Assembly: GCA_964528035.1 (NCBI GenBank)
Contig: CAZGQY010000025.1
Coordinates: 1 to 32,086, forward strand
Origin: CAZGQY01 sp964528035
Lineage (GTDB): Bacteria > Pseudomonadota > Gammaproteobacteria > Methylococcales > UBA1147
Direction of reading: 5' to 3'
Length of the DNA: 32,086 bases
The notes below the pieces were generated by a model. It was not told where the DNA came from, did no database searches, and was given only the letters and a program-made list of their open reading frames with translations. Positions 15,686-23,480 of the stretch are shown piece by piece; position 1 is the stretch's first letter; each line of letters opens with the position of its first letter. A program made the position numbers and the translations under genes.

Positions 15686-16723
15686 TTAAATTTCCTTACA
15701 CCCCATGTCCTCAAGTTTTTTTTCTAATTTCTTAACTCGTTTTAATAACTCGGGAAGGTGAGTGATTGCTGTATCGCTTCTACGTACATCCATCAGATTT
15801 CGAGCCGGGTATCCTGTGATTTTGGTTCCCCCGGGAAAAGATTTGGATACACCTGCCTGGGCACCGACGTAACTGTCATTGCCAATTTGTATATGACCAA
15901 CAAACCCTGCCTGTCCGCCAATCAGTACGCGATCACCAATTTCGGTGCTTCCGGAAACTCCGGTTTGAGCGGCTATCGCAGTATCCTCGCCAATGATGAC
16001 ATTGTGGGCAATCATGACCAGGTTATCGATTTTTACTCCTCGCTTTAAAATTGTGTCGTCTAATGCGCCTCGGTCTACGGTCGCGCCGCAGCCGATAGCA
16101 ACGTCATTTTCCAATATTACATTGCCCAATTGGTGTATACGGACAAATTTTGCACCGTCTTTGGCATTGCCGAATCCATAGCCGCCGATTACTGCGTTAG
16201 ACCAGATCACACAACGATCACCTATTGTTGTTTGATAATGGATCACTGCATTGGGATGAATTTCAACGTCATTGCCAATCTGGCAGTTTTCTTCGATTAC
16301 TACGCCCGAGTGAATAATGCACCCTGAACCAATTGCCGTATTGGCGCCAACCACAGCGTTTGCACCGATATGTACATCGGCTTCAATACTAGCGGTTGGG
16401 TGTATGTATGATGATTTATCAATCTGTTTCGATAAATGACTGGAACGATCCGGCCTGAATAGGTCGACAGCTTTAGCCCAACTTAAATAGGGGTTACTGG
16501 TGAACAGTTGAGTGGGTTTTATCCCAGCAATTTCTCGGGGAACGAGAATTGCCGAAGCCTGGCTGGTTTTGGCCTCGCCAATAAATTTGGCGCTGGCGAG
16601 AAAGCTCAATGATCCTTTGGTTGCATTGCAGAGTGTCGCAACGCTGTTAATTGGAGTTTCATCGGAATCGCCGATGATTTGGGCGTCGATTTTATCAGCG
16701 AGTTCGTTGACTGTTATATTCAT
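15686..16723 (-). CDS. lpxD: UDP-3-O-acylglucosamine N-acyltransferase LpxD
   Basis: This 345-residue enzyme transfers a 3-hydroxyacyl chain from ACP to the 2-amino group of UDP-3-O-acyl-glucosamine, the third step of lipid A synthesis. The N-terminal uridine-binding domain (1-100) is followed by a hexapeptide left-handed beta-helix (about 105-320). The GYGFGNAKDGAKFVRIHQLG block (181-200), the GATVDRGALDDT block (213-224) and IAHN with probable catalytic His240 are classic LpxD. A C-terminal helix (LPELLKRVKKLEKKLEDMG) matches the family. I chose ATG 16723 because MNITVNELADKI aligns with the normal LpxD start; a GTG at 16765 would add 14 residues. It is not in the usual bamA-skp-lpxD-fabZ-lpxA order, so it may be a second copy. 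Confidence 0.93.
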   Translation of the reverse strand: MNITVNELADKIDAQIIGDSDETPINSVATLCNATKGSLSFLASAKFIGEAKTSQASAILVPREIAGIKPTQLFTSNPYLSWAKAVDLFRPDRSSHLSKQIDKSSYIHPTASIEADVHIGANAVVGANTAIGSGCIIHSGVVIEENCQIGNDVEIHPNAVIHYQTTIGDRCVIWSNAVIGGYGFGNAKDGAKFVRIHQLGNVILENDVAIGCGATVDRGALDDTILKRGVKIDNLVMIAHNVIIGEDTAIAAQTGVSGSTEIGDRVLIGGQAGFVGHIQIGNDSYVGAQAGVSKSFPGGTKITGYPARNLMDVRRSDTAITHLPELLKRVKKLEKKLEDMGCKEI

Positions 16724-16831
16724 GGTGGATCGTGTTGCAGCTGGGACGGTATATGGTATCGCCACGGATGGTAATACGCCAGTCCATATTCAGTACCTTT
16801 CGTGATTTTGGAGCGTAAATGTCCATGTGTG

Positions 16832-16855
16832 TTTTGTACCAGTCTTGGTACAAAA
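16832..16855. terminator. Second hairpin between phaC and lpxD
   Basis: TTTTGTACCA (16832-16841) and TGGTACAAAA (16846-16855) are a perfect 10-bp inverted repeat with a 4-base loop. On the minus strand the stem ends in TTTT-type pairing and would lie between the phaC terminator and lpxD. It could be a backup terminator or an operator-like palindrome in the lpxD promoter region. Confidence 0.5.
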
Positions 16856-16867
16856 TACTATTGAAAA

Positions 16868-16896
16868 TGCCTTACCAGATCTTGTCTGGTAAGGCA
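16868..16896 (-). terminator. phaE-phaC terminator hairpin
   Basis: TGCCTTACCAGA (16868-16879) and TCTGGTAAGGCA (16885-16896) form a perfect 12-bp stem with a 5-base loop, 25 bp beyond the phaC stop. On the minus strand the stem is followed by TTTTC, a short U-tract, which fits an intrinsic terminator for the phaEC transcript. Confidence 0.75.
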
Positions 16897-16921
16897 TATA
16901 TTAATTACTCGTTATTTTTAA

Positions 16922-17989
16922 TCAGTTTCTAGCGCTAAGCCAGGCACCAATTGCGGGAGGGATTTCTTTCTTTGCACGACCGCTGACATAGATGCCGATA
17001 TGGCCGCCAGGAAATTCTATTTCCTCATAGTCCTTTGTACCGACGAGTTTTTTGAGTGCCTTGGATGCATCGGGAGGTACCAGGTGATCCAGAGTGGCGT
17101 ATACATTTAGAACAGGCATACTGATATTCTTTAATTCAACCTCATAATCACCAATTGTCAGGTCACCTTCAATAAACCTGTTTTGCTGAAAAAAGTTTTT
17201 ACTGAATTCCCTGTAAGCCTCACCTGCTTGATCGGGACTGTCAAATATCCATTTTTCCATACGCATGAAATTTTTGACCTGTTTTTCATTGGCAAGAATA
17301 TTCACCATATCCAAATATTTCTGACCGGAAAGCCGCATTGGTTTGAGGGAAAGAAATGTCTGATTTAGATGGTCTCCGGAAAGGTTCCCCATGGCGTCAA
17401 CCATTTGGTCGACATCGACGTTCTGGAGCCAGCGGCTTAACATATTGTCCGGTGTTTTAAAGTCTACCGGAGTCACCATAGTGACCAGATTGGCGACTTT
17501 ATCCGGATGTATTGCGCTGTAGCAGAGACTGAAAGTTCCGCCCTGACAGATGCCGAGAAGGTTGATTTTTTCAAGATCATGCTGCTTACAGATAAAATTC
17601 ACACAACGATCAATGTAACCGTTGATGTAGTCATCAAGATTGAGAAATTTGTCCGCCTGATCCGGATAGCCCCAGTCGATCAGATAGACGTCTTGTCCCG
17701 CTTCTAACAGACCTTTTACGGTCGAGCGGTCTTCCTGGATGTCAGTCATATACGGCCGGTTGACCAATGCGTAGACAATCAGTAAAGGAGTCGGGTTAGC
17801 CGCTTTTTTTCTGTTTGACTTGTAGCGGTATAAAACAAGTTTATCTTCTTTGTAAACAGCTTCTTTGGGTGAGACGCCGGATTCAATTTCACCGACCTCG
17901 GTGAGGTTCCTTAGGCCTTTAGCCAGGTTTTCATTGAATTGTTGAATTTCTTCTGCTGCTTTTTCAGGGGTAATACTAAAAGCTTCCAC
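16922..17989 (-). CDS. phaC: Class III PHA synthase catalytic subunit PhaC
   Basis: PhaC polymerises (R)-3-hydroxyacyl-CoA, chiefly 3-hydroxybutyryl-CoA, at the granule surface, as a complex with PhaE. The 355-residue length is that of class III enzymes; class I and II proteins are much longer. The alpha/beta-hydrolase core has the lipase-like box GICQGG with nucleophile Cys148, Asp301 (YATLDHLVPP) and His330 (PGGHIG). These correspond almost number for number to the catalytic triad of the Allochromatium vinosum enzyme. YLIDWGYPD and TMVTPVDF are also family-typical. The start is GTG 17989 with AGAGGAG about 7 bp upstream, 23 bp after phaE. Confidence 0.95.
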   Translation of the reverse strand: MEAFSITPEKAAEEIQQFNENLAKGLRNLTEVGEIESGVSPKEAVYKEDKLVLYRYKSNRKKAANPTPLLIVYALVNRPYMTDIQEDRSTVKGLLEAGQDVYLIDWGYPDQADKFLNLDDYINGYIDRCVNFICKQHDLEKINLLGICQGGTFSLCYSAIHPDKVANLVTMVTPVDFKTPDNMLSRWLQNVDVDQMVDAMGNLSGDHLNQTFLSLKPMRLSGQKYLDMVNILANEKQVKNFMRMEKWIFDSPDQAGEAYREFSKNFFQQNRFIEGDLTIGDYEVELKNISMPVLNVYATLDHLVPPDASKALKKLVGTKDYEEIEFPGGHIGIYVSGRAKKEIPPAIGAWLSARN

Positions 17990-18012
17990 AGTGATTCTCC
18001 TCTGGTTACAGC

Positions 18013-19113
18013 TTAGCTGGTTGATTTAGGTGACTTGGATTTAGTCGTTTTTGGTTTTGCGGCAGTAGACGTTTTTCGACGTGTTGTCGTGCTCGCTGTT
18101 ACTGCTTTTTTCGGTTTGCTGCTAGCAGTGGTTTTTGCTACAGGAGTGCTTTTTTTTGCCGGTGTTTTGGATTGGCTTTCAATTAACTGGTTGACTTGCT
18201 GTTTGAGTTCATCAATTTCCGCGCGCATCTTGTGTTTTTCGCGGCGTTCTTCCTGGAAGCGTTTGAGTAGAGTGTCGACCTCTCTACGTGTAGGAATGCC
18301 CAGGGTTTCTAATGTATCGTCCTGCATTTCCCGCTGCGCCTTGGTGAATGCCGTCATAGAATTCACCATATTTCCGTAGGCGGTGTTATATTCCGGTTCC
18401 ATGACTGCCTCGGCGTAAACGTCTTCGTAGCAGTCCACCCACAGGTCGTATATGGCACGGTACGATTCGGGATATTCTTTGTTTTCGAACATTTCGCCCA
18501 CTCGTTTTTGCAGCATGTCCACAGAAAGGTTACTGATCTTGTTCTGGACTTGCATGTATTCACCGCTGGCTTCCTGAAATTTTCCGGCTAATATGACCAG
18601 GTTCTGCATTTTTTGTTGTTGTTCGCGGTTTTGTCCGACGCCGGGCGCATTTAGAATTTGTTCACCAGAACTTTTCATGTAATTTAAAAAATCCGGCATC
18701 GCGTTGGTCGAGGAATGAAACTGTTCGCCGACCATATTTTTCCAGAAATCCATGGGTACGGACGATGAGCCAGAGGCTAGTGTGTCTCTCAGGCCATCGA
18801 AACTTTGGTTTATGATGTCTTCCCATTCAGAAGCGTTACCTGTCGCATTGAAAGCATCATTAAAGGAACCGTTGATATTCCCAGCCATGTCAAAAAAAGA
18901 CTTACCCTGCTGAACCAGAATGGAATAAAGATCCTGGGTTTGTGGGGTGGTTTGCGCAGAAACCGATTGCCACCAGTTGTCCAGCGCTGTACCCCATGGG
19001 TTGTTCGGCTGTTGACCCGGTAAAGAACCCTGCATGGTTTGCCAGGTATTCATATAAGCTTTCTGATAATGCTGCCATTGATCAAACAAAGCAGACAGGG
19101 GAGGTGTTTGCAT
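18013..19113 (-). CDS. phaE: Class III PHA synthase subunit PhaE with basic C-terminal tail
   Basis: PhaE is the non-catalytic partner required for PhaC activity in class III PHA synthases. The protein is 366 residues from ATG 19113, which has a good GGAGAAAG site; the open frame extends 22 codons further, but without such a site. The family region covers about 1-290, including YPESYRAIYDLWVDCYEDVYAE (214-235) and LGIPTRREVDTLLKR (271-285). A short coiled coil (about 285-312) follows. Residues 317-366 form a low-complexity tail rich in Lys, Ala, Thr, Ser and Pro, with 13 Lys, 2 Arg and no Asp or Glu. It resembles histone H1/PhaF-type tails and could contact nucleic acid or the granule; that role is inference. 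Confidence 0.92.
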   Translation of the reverse strand: MQTPPLSALFDQWQHYQKAYMNTWQTMQGSLPGQQPNNPWGTALDNWWQSVSAQTTPQTQDLYSILVQQGKSFFDMAGNINGSFNDAFNATGNASEWEDIINQSFDGLRDTLASGSSSVPMDFWKNMVGEQFHSSTNAMPDFLNYMKSSGEQILNAPGVGQNREQQQKMQNLVILAGKFQEASGEYMQVQNKISNLSVDMLQKRVGEMFENKEYPESYRAIYDLWVDCYEDVYAEAVMEPEYNTAYGNMVNSMTAFTKAQREMQDDTLETLGIPTRREVDTLLKRFQEERREKHKMRAEIDELKQQVNQLIESQSKTPAKKSTPVAKTTASSKPKKAVTASTTTRRKTSTAAKPKTTKSKSPKSTS

Positions 19114-19157
19114 AAACTTTCTCCGTTTTGAGTTGGATGGATTGATAGAGTTAAGAA

Positions 19158-19186
19158 TTGACTTAATTAAGATTAGCATATATTAT
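19158..19186 (+). promoter_or_regulatory. Sigma70 promoter of phaA-phaR-phaB
   Basis: TTGACT (19158-19163) and TATTAT (19181-19186) are separated by exactly 17 bp, five of six and five of six matches to the housekeeping consensus. Transcription would start near 19193, leaving a leader of about 50 bases with AGGAGAAAG just before the phaA ATG. The opposite strand of this 129-bp gap must hold the phaE promoter, so the two operons may be controlled together, for example by PhaR. Confidence 0.75.
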
Positions 19187-19242
19187 TTGTGCAGCGCAAC
19201 ATTTCAACCATTGTATTTATTCTAAAACTTAGGAGAAAGCTT

Positions 19243-20421
19243 ATGACCGACGCAGTTATTGTCGCCGCAGTCCGTACGGCTGTTGGTAATTTTTCGGGTT
19301 CTTTGGCAAAAATTCCTGCTGCTGAACTGGGTGGGAAAGTGATCGCAGCTTTGATTGCAAAAACCGGAGTTAGCCCGGATCAGGTTGATGAAGTCATCAT
19401 GGGTCAGGTTTTAGCAGCCGGAACAGGTCAAAATCCTGCACGTCAGGCGGTCATAAAAGGCGGGTTGCCCGAAAGTGTTCCGGCGATGACCATTAACAAG
19501 GTTTGTGGTAGCGGCGTAAAATCTGTGCAACTGGCAGCACAAGCGATTCGAGCCGGTGATGCTGAGATAGTAATCGCTGGTGGTCAGGAAAATATGAGTC
19601 TGGCTCCACACGTATTTGACGGCTCAAGAAACGGTACCAAGATGGGCCCAATCAATCTGAAGGATTCAATGATTGTTGATGGCTTATGGTGCGCATTCAA
19701 TAATTTTCACATGGGTACTACGGCAGAAAATATTGTTGCTAAATATGGTTTTGACCGGGCAAGTCAGGATGAATTTGCTGCAAATTCACAACAAAAGGCA
19801 GAAGCGGCTCAAAAAGCAGGAAAATTTACCGATGAGATTATTCCTGTAGAAATTCCACAGCGTAAAGCCGACCCCATAGTATTTGATACAGATGAATTTC
19901 CTCGTCATGGAACAACCGCTGAATCGTTGGGTAAATTGAGAGCGGCGTTTGCTAAAGAAGGTTCAGTAACGGCTGGAAATGCATCCGGTATCAATGACGG
20001 CGCAGCGGCTGTAATGGTTATGTCCAAAGAAAAAGCAGCCGAATTGGGGCTTACACCAATGGCTACGATTACGGCTTATGCAAATGCGGGCGTGGATCCC
20101 AAAATCATGGGCACTGGTCCAATACCGGCGACCACCAAATGTTTAGAAAAAGCTGGTTGGTCAGTGAGTGATCTGGATTTGGTTGAAGCCAACGAAGCCT
20201 TTGCTGCACAGGCGATGTCGGTAAACAAAGATCTGGGTTGGGACGTTGCTAAGGTGAATGTCAACGGTGGTGCGATCGCGTTGGGACACCCAATTGGTGC
20301 TTCAGGAACGCGTATATTGGTTACTTTGATCCACGAAATGATTCGCAGTGATGCCAGTAAAGGTTTGGCAACACTTTGCATTGGTGGTGGTCAGGGTACT
20401 GCAATTGCGGTTGAACGATAG
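19243..20421 (+). CDS. phaA: Acetyl-CoA acetyltransferase (beta-ketothiolase) PhaA
   Basis: PhaA condenses two acetyl-CoA into acetoacetyl-CoA, the first step of polyhydroxybutyrate synthesis. The protein is 392 residues from ATG 19243 behind AGGAGAAAG; the frame runs 18 codons further upstream across the promoter and is not used. The thiolase catalytic residues are in their standard places: Cys88 in NKVCGSG, His349 in ALGHPIGASGT and Cys379 in TLCIGGGQG. The biosynthetic-thiolase length and the location next to phaR and phaB indicate the anabolic enzyme rather than a fatty-acid-oxidation thiolase. It is the first gene of a three-gene operon, 14 bp before phaR. Confidence 0.95.
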   Translation: MTDAVIVAAVRTAVGNFSGSLAKIPAAELGGKVIAALIAKTGVSPDQVDEVIMGQVLAAGTGQNPARQAVIKGGLPESVPAMTINKVCGSGVKSVQLAAQAIRAGDAEIVIAGGQENMSLAPHVFDGSRNGTKMGPINLKDSMIVDGLWCAFNNFHMGTTAENIVAKYGFDRASQDEFAANSQQKAEAAQKAGKFTDEIIPVEIPQRKADPIVFDTDEFPRHGTTAESLGKLRAAFAKEGSVTAGNASGINDGAAAVMVMSKEKAAELGLTPMATITAYANAGVDPKIMGTGPIPATTKCLEKAGWSVSDLDLVEANEAFAAQAMSVNKDLGWDVAKVNVNGGAIALGHPIGASGTRILVTLIHEMIRSDASKGLATLCIGGGQGTAIAVER

Positions 20422-20435
20422 GGCAGTCTTTCATT

Positions 20436-20891
20436 GTGAGAACGATAAAAAAGTATCCAAATCGACGGCTGTATGACACTGAATCCAGTTCGTACATTAC
20501 ACTGGCGAGTGTCAGAAAGATGGTCATGCAGGGCGTCGATTTCGAAATTGTGAATGCAAACACAAATGAGGAAATTACTCGCAGTATTTTATTGCAGATA
20601 ATCCTTGAACAGGAATCCGATGGAGAGCATTTGTTTACTTCGGACATGTTGTCGAAATTCATTCGTTATTGTCAGGACGATACGCGGGCAGTATTTAGTC
20701 AGTTCCTGGAAAAGACAATGTCATATTTTGTTGATCAGCAAAGTGTTTTGCAGAAACAGTTTATGGATGCTATTTCATCGAATCCGATTGATTCCTTTAC
20801 GGAGTTGGCCAATCAAAATATGGATATGTGGAAGGACGTACAAAAAAGTTTCTTTGACGGATTCAGCGTATCCAGAAAAAAGTCAGATTGA
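20436..20891 (+). CDS. phaR: Polyhydroxyalkanoate synthesis regulator PhaR
   Basis: This 151-residue protein starts at GTG 20436. The N-terminal YPNRRLYDTESSSYITLASVRKMVMQG (residues 7-33) is the hallmark PhaR DNA-binding domain. ILLQIILEQESDGEHLFTSDMLSKFIRYCQDD matches the PHB accumulation regulatory domain. In studied bacteria PhaR represses phasin and pha genes and is titrated off DNA by nascent PHB granules; the same role is inferred here, perhaps at the phaE-phaA divergent promoter. Its place between phaA and phaB, 14 and 35 bp from each, makes it part of the biosynthetic operon and suggests autoregulation. Confidence 0.93.
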   Translation: MRTIKKYPNRRLYDTESSSYITLASVRKMVMQGVDFEIVNANTNEEITRSILLQIILEQESDGEHLFTSDMLSKFIRYCQDDTRAVFSQFLEKTMSYFVDQQSVLQKQFMDAISSNPIDSFTELANQNMDMWKDVQKSFFDGFSVSRKKSD

Positions 20892-20926
20892 AACACTGTT
20901 TTAAATTAAGTATTAGGTATTAAATA

Positions 20927-21679
20927 ATGACAAAAGATCTTCAAAAGGTAGCCTTGGTTACGGGTGGTATTGGTGGTATCGGTAGTGAAGTTTGCAGGGC
21001 TCTTTGTGAGCAGGGTAGAAAAGTATTTGCCAGCCATTTAGAAGCAGAAATCGAAATTGCTGAAAAATGGCAGGAAGAACTCACCGGTGAAGGATATCCT
21101 GTGAGCATTGTCGCAGTGGATGTGGCGTCGTTTGAATCCTGCGAAGCGATGGTCAGGCGGATCGAAAAAGAATCCGGCGGAATTGATGTTCTTGTCAATT
21201 GCGCGGGAATTACCCGGGATACAACTTTTCGTAAAATGGACGAAGATTTTTGGAGGTCTGTTATCGAAGTCAACCTGAACAGTGTTTACAATGTAACTCG
21301 ACAGGTTATTAACGGAATGTTGGACAATGGTTTTGGACGAATCGTTAATATTTCTTCAGTTAATGGTCAAAAAGGCCAATTCGGTCAAACCAATTATTCT
21401 GCTTCTAAAGCGGGAATACATGGCTTTACCATGGCATTGGCTCAGGAAACCGCGAGAAAAGGGATCACCGTGAATTCGGTTTCACCGGGATATGTTGAGA
21501 CAACCATGACAGCGGCCGTTCCGGAAGATGTCCGTAACTCAATCATTTCAGGAATTCCGGCGGGTCGACTAGGCCAGCCAGAGGAAATTGCAAATGTTGC
21601 AGCATTCCTTACAGCAGATAGTACAACCTACATTACCGGGGCGAATATACCGGTTAACGGTGGTCTTTATATGTCGTAA
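20927..21679 (+). CDS. phaB: Acetoacetyl-CoA reductase PhaB
   Basis: PhaB reduces acetoacetyl-CoA to (R)-3-hydroxybutyryl-CoA with NAD(P)H, supplying PhaEC with monomer. This 250-residue short-chain dehydrogenase has the cofactor loop VTGGIGGIG (residues 11-19), NCAG (91-94), where NNAG or NAAG is more usual, and the catalytic set Ser144, Tyr157 and Lys161 in NISSVNGQKGQFGQTNYSASKAG. The GQFGQTNYSASKAG and PGYVETTMT stretches are specific to PhaB and the related FabG group. The lack of nearby fatty-acid genes and its operon position favour PhaB. An intrinsic terminator follows about 50 bp downstream. Confidence 0.94.
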   Translation: MTKDLQKVALVTGGIGGIGSEVCRALCEQGRKVFASHLEAEIEIAEKWQEELTGEGYPVSIVAVDVASFESCEAMVRRIEKESGGIDVLVNCAGITRDTTFRKMDEDFWRSVIEVNLNSVYNVTRQVINGMLDNGFGRIVNISSVNGQKGQFGQTNYSASKAGIHGFTMALAQETARKGITVNSVSPGYVETTMTAAVPEDVRNSIISGIPAGRLGQPEEIANVAAFLTADSTTYITGANIPVNGGLYMS

Positions 21680-21730
21680 ACCAGTGATCTAAAAACACTG
21701 ACTTTAGAAAAGCATGTAAATGTTTAGGAA

Positions 21731-21757
21731 GGGGCTGCCGTTGGTAGCCCCTTTTTT
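21731..21757 (+). terminator. Intrinsic terminator of phaA-phaR-phaB
   Basis: GGGGCTGCC (21731-21739) pairs with GGTAGCCCC (21743-21751) across a 3-base loop with one G-U pair, followed directly by TTTTTT. This is a strong Rho-independent terminator 51 bp after the phaB stop. Confidence 0.92.
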
Positions 21758-21970
21758 GGTATACCCAATACCTCCTTAGTGTTAAATCTGGTCGATCCCG
21801 AAAAAGTCGTTCTGGACGTTTTTCAGGAATTGTCCCAAAAAATTGCTAATATAAATGCGTGGATTTATTTTGTTTTCGGTCGATCTGCTCATGAAGAATC
21901 AGGAAATATTTCTTTTTATTGATATTGTGGAGATTTTTTAGGGCCGATTCATCTAACGATACAGGCAGAG

Positions 21971-21998
21971 TTTTGCATTACTTGCCTAATGTTATATT
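21971..21998 (+). promoter_or_regulatory. Candidate extended -10 promoter
   Basis: TATATT (21993-21998) is preceded by TG one base earlier, with a weak TTTTGC (21971-21976) 16 bp upstream. Transcription would begin near 22005. That places the first ATG of the long frame (21989) upstream of the message and supports the internal start at 22037 for the CPXCG gene. Confidence 0.4.
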
Positions 21999-22036
21999 CT
22001 TTCATGGTTCGAACTCCAGAAGGCACAGATGGAATA

Positions 22037-22228
22037 ATGCCAGCATTACACGAAATTACTATCGACTGTCCGTATTGTGGCGAAGTTTTCGATACTCTTA
22101 TCGATGACTCGCTTGATGAACAAAAGTATTACGAAGACTGCTATGTTTGCTGTCAACCCATATTATTCGCAGTTACTCGGGATCTGACTCAGGAGACAGT
22201 TGTCCAGGTTCGACGTGACGATGAATAA
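22037..22228 (+). CDS. CPXCG motif cysteine-rich small protein
   Basis: This 63-residue protein belongs to the Cys_rich_CPXG family: ITIDCPYCGEVFDTLID near the N-terminus and QKYYEDCYVCCQPI in the middle. The four cysteines C-x2-C and C-x2-C (plus one extra) very probably bind zinc. The function of the family is unknown. The open frame starts at ATG 21989 and would add 16 residues; I prefer ATG 22037, which gives the normal family length and start. The next gene follows about 60 bp downstream, so the two may share a transcript. Confidence 0.8.
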   Translation: MPALHEITIDCPYCGEVFDTLIDDSLDEQKYYEDCYVCCQPILFAVTRDLTQETVVQVRRDDE

Positions 22229-22291
22229 TTCATATGATATATTTTTTGTTGCCTGTATTTGATTGACCCAAAAATTTTAAGCCGGCAAAAT

Positions 22292-22816
22292 ATGAAGTCT
22301 TCCTCGTCAACAGTATCCAATCGTGACACGCAACCGCCTGAAACAATCTATGGCGACTTGTTGGAAAAAACCAAAACACTGCATATGGCGACCGTTGATG
22401 AGAATGGTATTCCGTCTGCAAGCTACGCACCTTTCGTCAGAAATGAAAATGGGTGTTTCAATGTTTACATAAGCCAACTCTCAAAACATACGCGGGATTT
22501 ATTACAGAATCCGTACGTTTCAATTATGGTGATTGAAGATGAACGGGACGCTCATCAGCTTTACGCTCGTACCCGAGCCACTTTTTTCTGTAACGCTCAA
22601 GTTATCGAACGTTCGAATAAGTCTTATGAATCGATACTTGAAGCGATGGAACTGCGTTTTGGCAATATCGTTGAGACATTAAGTAACCTTCCGGATTTCG
22701 TGCTCTATGAATTAGTCCCTGATTCAGGTCGTTTAGTCATTGGATTTGGGCAGGCCTTTGATCTGTCCGGTGATAAATTGCAGCATTTAGAGAAAGTTAA
22801 GCCCAATTCTGTGTAA
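22292..22816 (+). CDS. HugZ/HutZ-type haem utilisation protein (PNPOx-like split barrel)
   Basis: This 174-residue protein has a pyridoxamine-phosphate-oxidase-like split barrel: KTLHMATVDENGIPSASYAPFV (residues 28-49), YISQLSKHTRDLLQNPYVSIMVIEDE (59-84) and YARTRATFFCNAQVIER (91-107). The C-terminal RLVIGFGQAFDLSGD segment is typical of the HugZ group. HugZ and HutZ bind and degrade haem to release iron; here the role is inferred from family resemblance, and no haem-uptake genes are nearby. A flavin-binding PNPOx relative remains possible. An in-frame TTG at 22259 would add 11 residues; ATG 22292 is preferred. The gene shows no sign of iron (Fur) control that I can recognise. Confidence 0.78.
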   Translation: MKSSSSTVSNRDTQPPETIYGDLLEKTKTLHMATVDENGIPSASYAPFVRNENGCFNVYISQLSKHTRDLLQNPYVSIMVIEDERDAHQLYARTRATFFCNAQVIERSNKSYESILEAMELRFGNIVETLSNLPDFVLYELVPDSGRLVIGFGQAFDLSGDKLQHLEKVKPNSV

Positions 22817-22915
22817 AATTATTGCTAGGTCAGCCGATTGTTCGTTCAAATATGATAGTTGGGAAGTTTTGTTATACCCATGCTTTTCTTTAAATAACTT
22901 AAAGTAGGATTATTG

Positions 22916-23425
22916 ATGTCTGCGGTTTTGGAAGCGAGTCGGTGGATTGAACAGTTAGGGTTGGTTCGGCATAAAGAGGGAGGGTTTTATCGACAAAGTT
23001 ACAAATCCGCTGGTAGTATTCCAAAAATTTCTTTACCGAATTGTTTTGATAGTGAGCGAAGCTTTTCAACAGCAATTTATTTTCTTTTGGAAGCGGATGA
23101 TTTCTCTGCTTTTCATCGAATCAACCAGGATGAACTCTGGCATTTTTATTGCGGAAATCCAGTGACGATTCATACCATAAACGAGGCTGGAGAGTACCGG
23201 GCTATCAAGCTTGGCTGTGATCTGAATTTAAATGAGTTTCCGCAAGCGATTGTTAAGGCGCAGACCTATTTCGCAGCATCAGTCGATTCAATGGATGGGT
23301 ATGCGCTGGTTGGATGTACTGTAGCACCCGGCTTTGAATATGAAGATTTCGAATTACCAGATAGACAGCAATTGATAACCCGTTTTCCAGCCCACCGAGA
23401 GCTAATCGAAAAATTTTCTCGTTAA
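22916..23425 (+). CDS. DUF985 cupin-fold protein
   Basis: This 169-residue member of the DUF985 / YML079w-like cupin family has the usual N-terminal WIEQLGLVRHKEGGFYRQSYKS. FSAFHRINQDELWHFYCGNPVTIH carries His67, Glu73 and His76 as probable metal or ligand residues. VGCTVAPGFEYEDFEL is the typical C-terminal signature. Yeast and bacterial structures show a cupin barrel, but no reaction is established. ATG 22916 has an AGGA site a few bases upstream. It precedes murI by 55 bp on the same strand and could be co-transcribed, without an evident functional link. Confidence 0.87.
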   Translation: MSAVLEASRWIEQLGLVRHKEGGFYRQSYKSAGSIPKISLPNCFDSERSFSTAIYFLLEADDFSAFHRINQDELWHFYCGNPVTIHTINEAGEYRAIKLGCDLNLNEFPQAIVKAQTYFAASVDSMDGYALVGCTVAPGFEYEDFELPDRQQLITRFPAHRELIEKFSR

Positions 23426-23480
23426 ATTAAAAGGGTACAATAGCTCCGCTTATACGCGTACTTTGTCTTTATAGTAAATA

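Larger units (their letters stand above)
21680..22036. other. Intergenic region with terminator and promoter
   Basis: This stretch holds the phaB terminator (21731-21757) and a candidate extended -10 promoter just before the CPXCG gene. Nothing else recognisable is present between 21760 and 21970. Confidence 0.6.
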
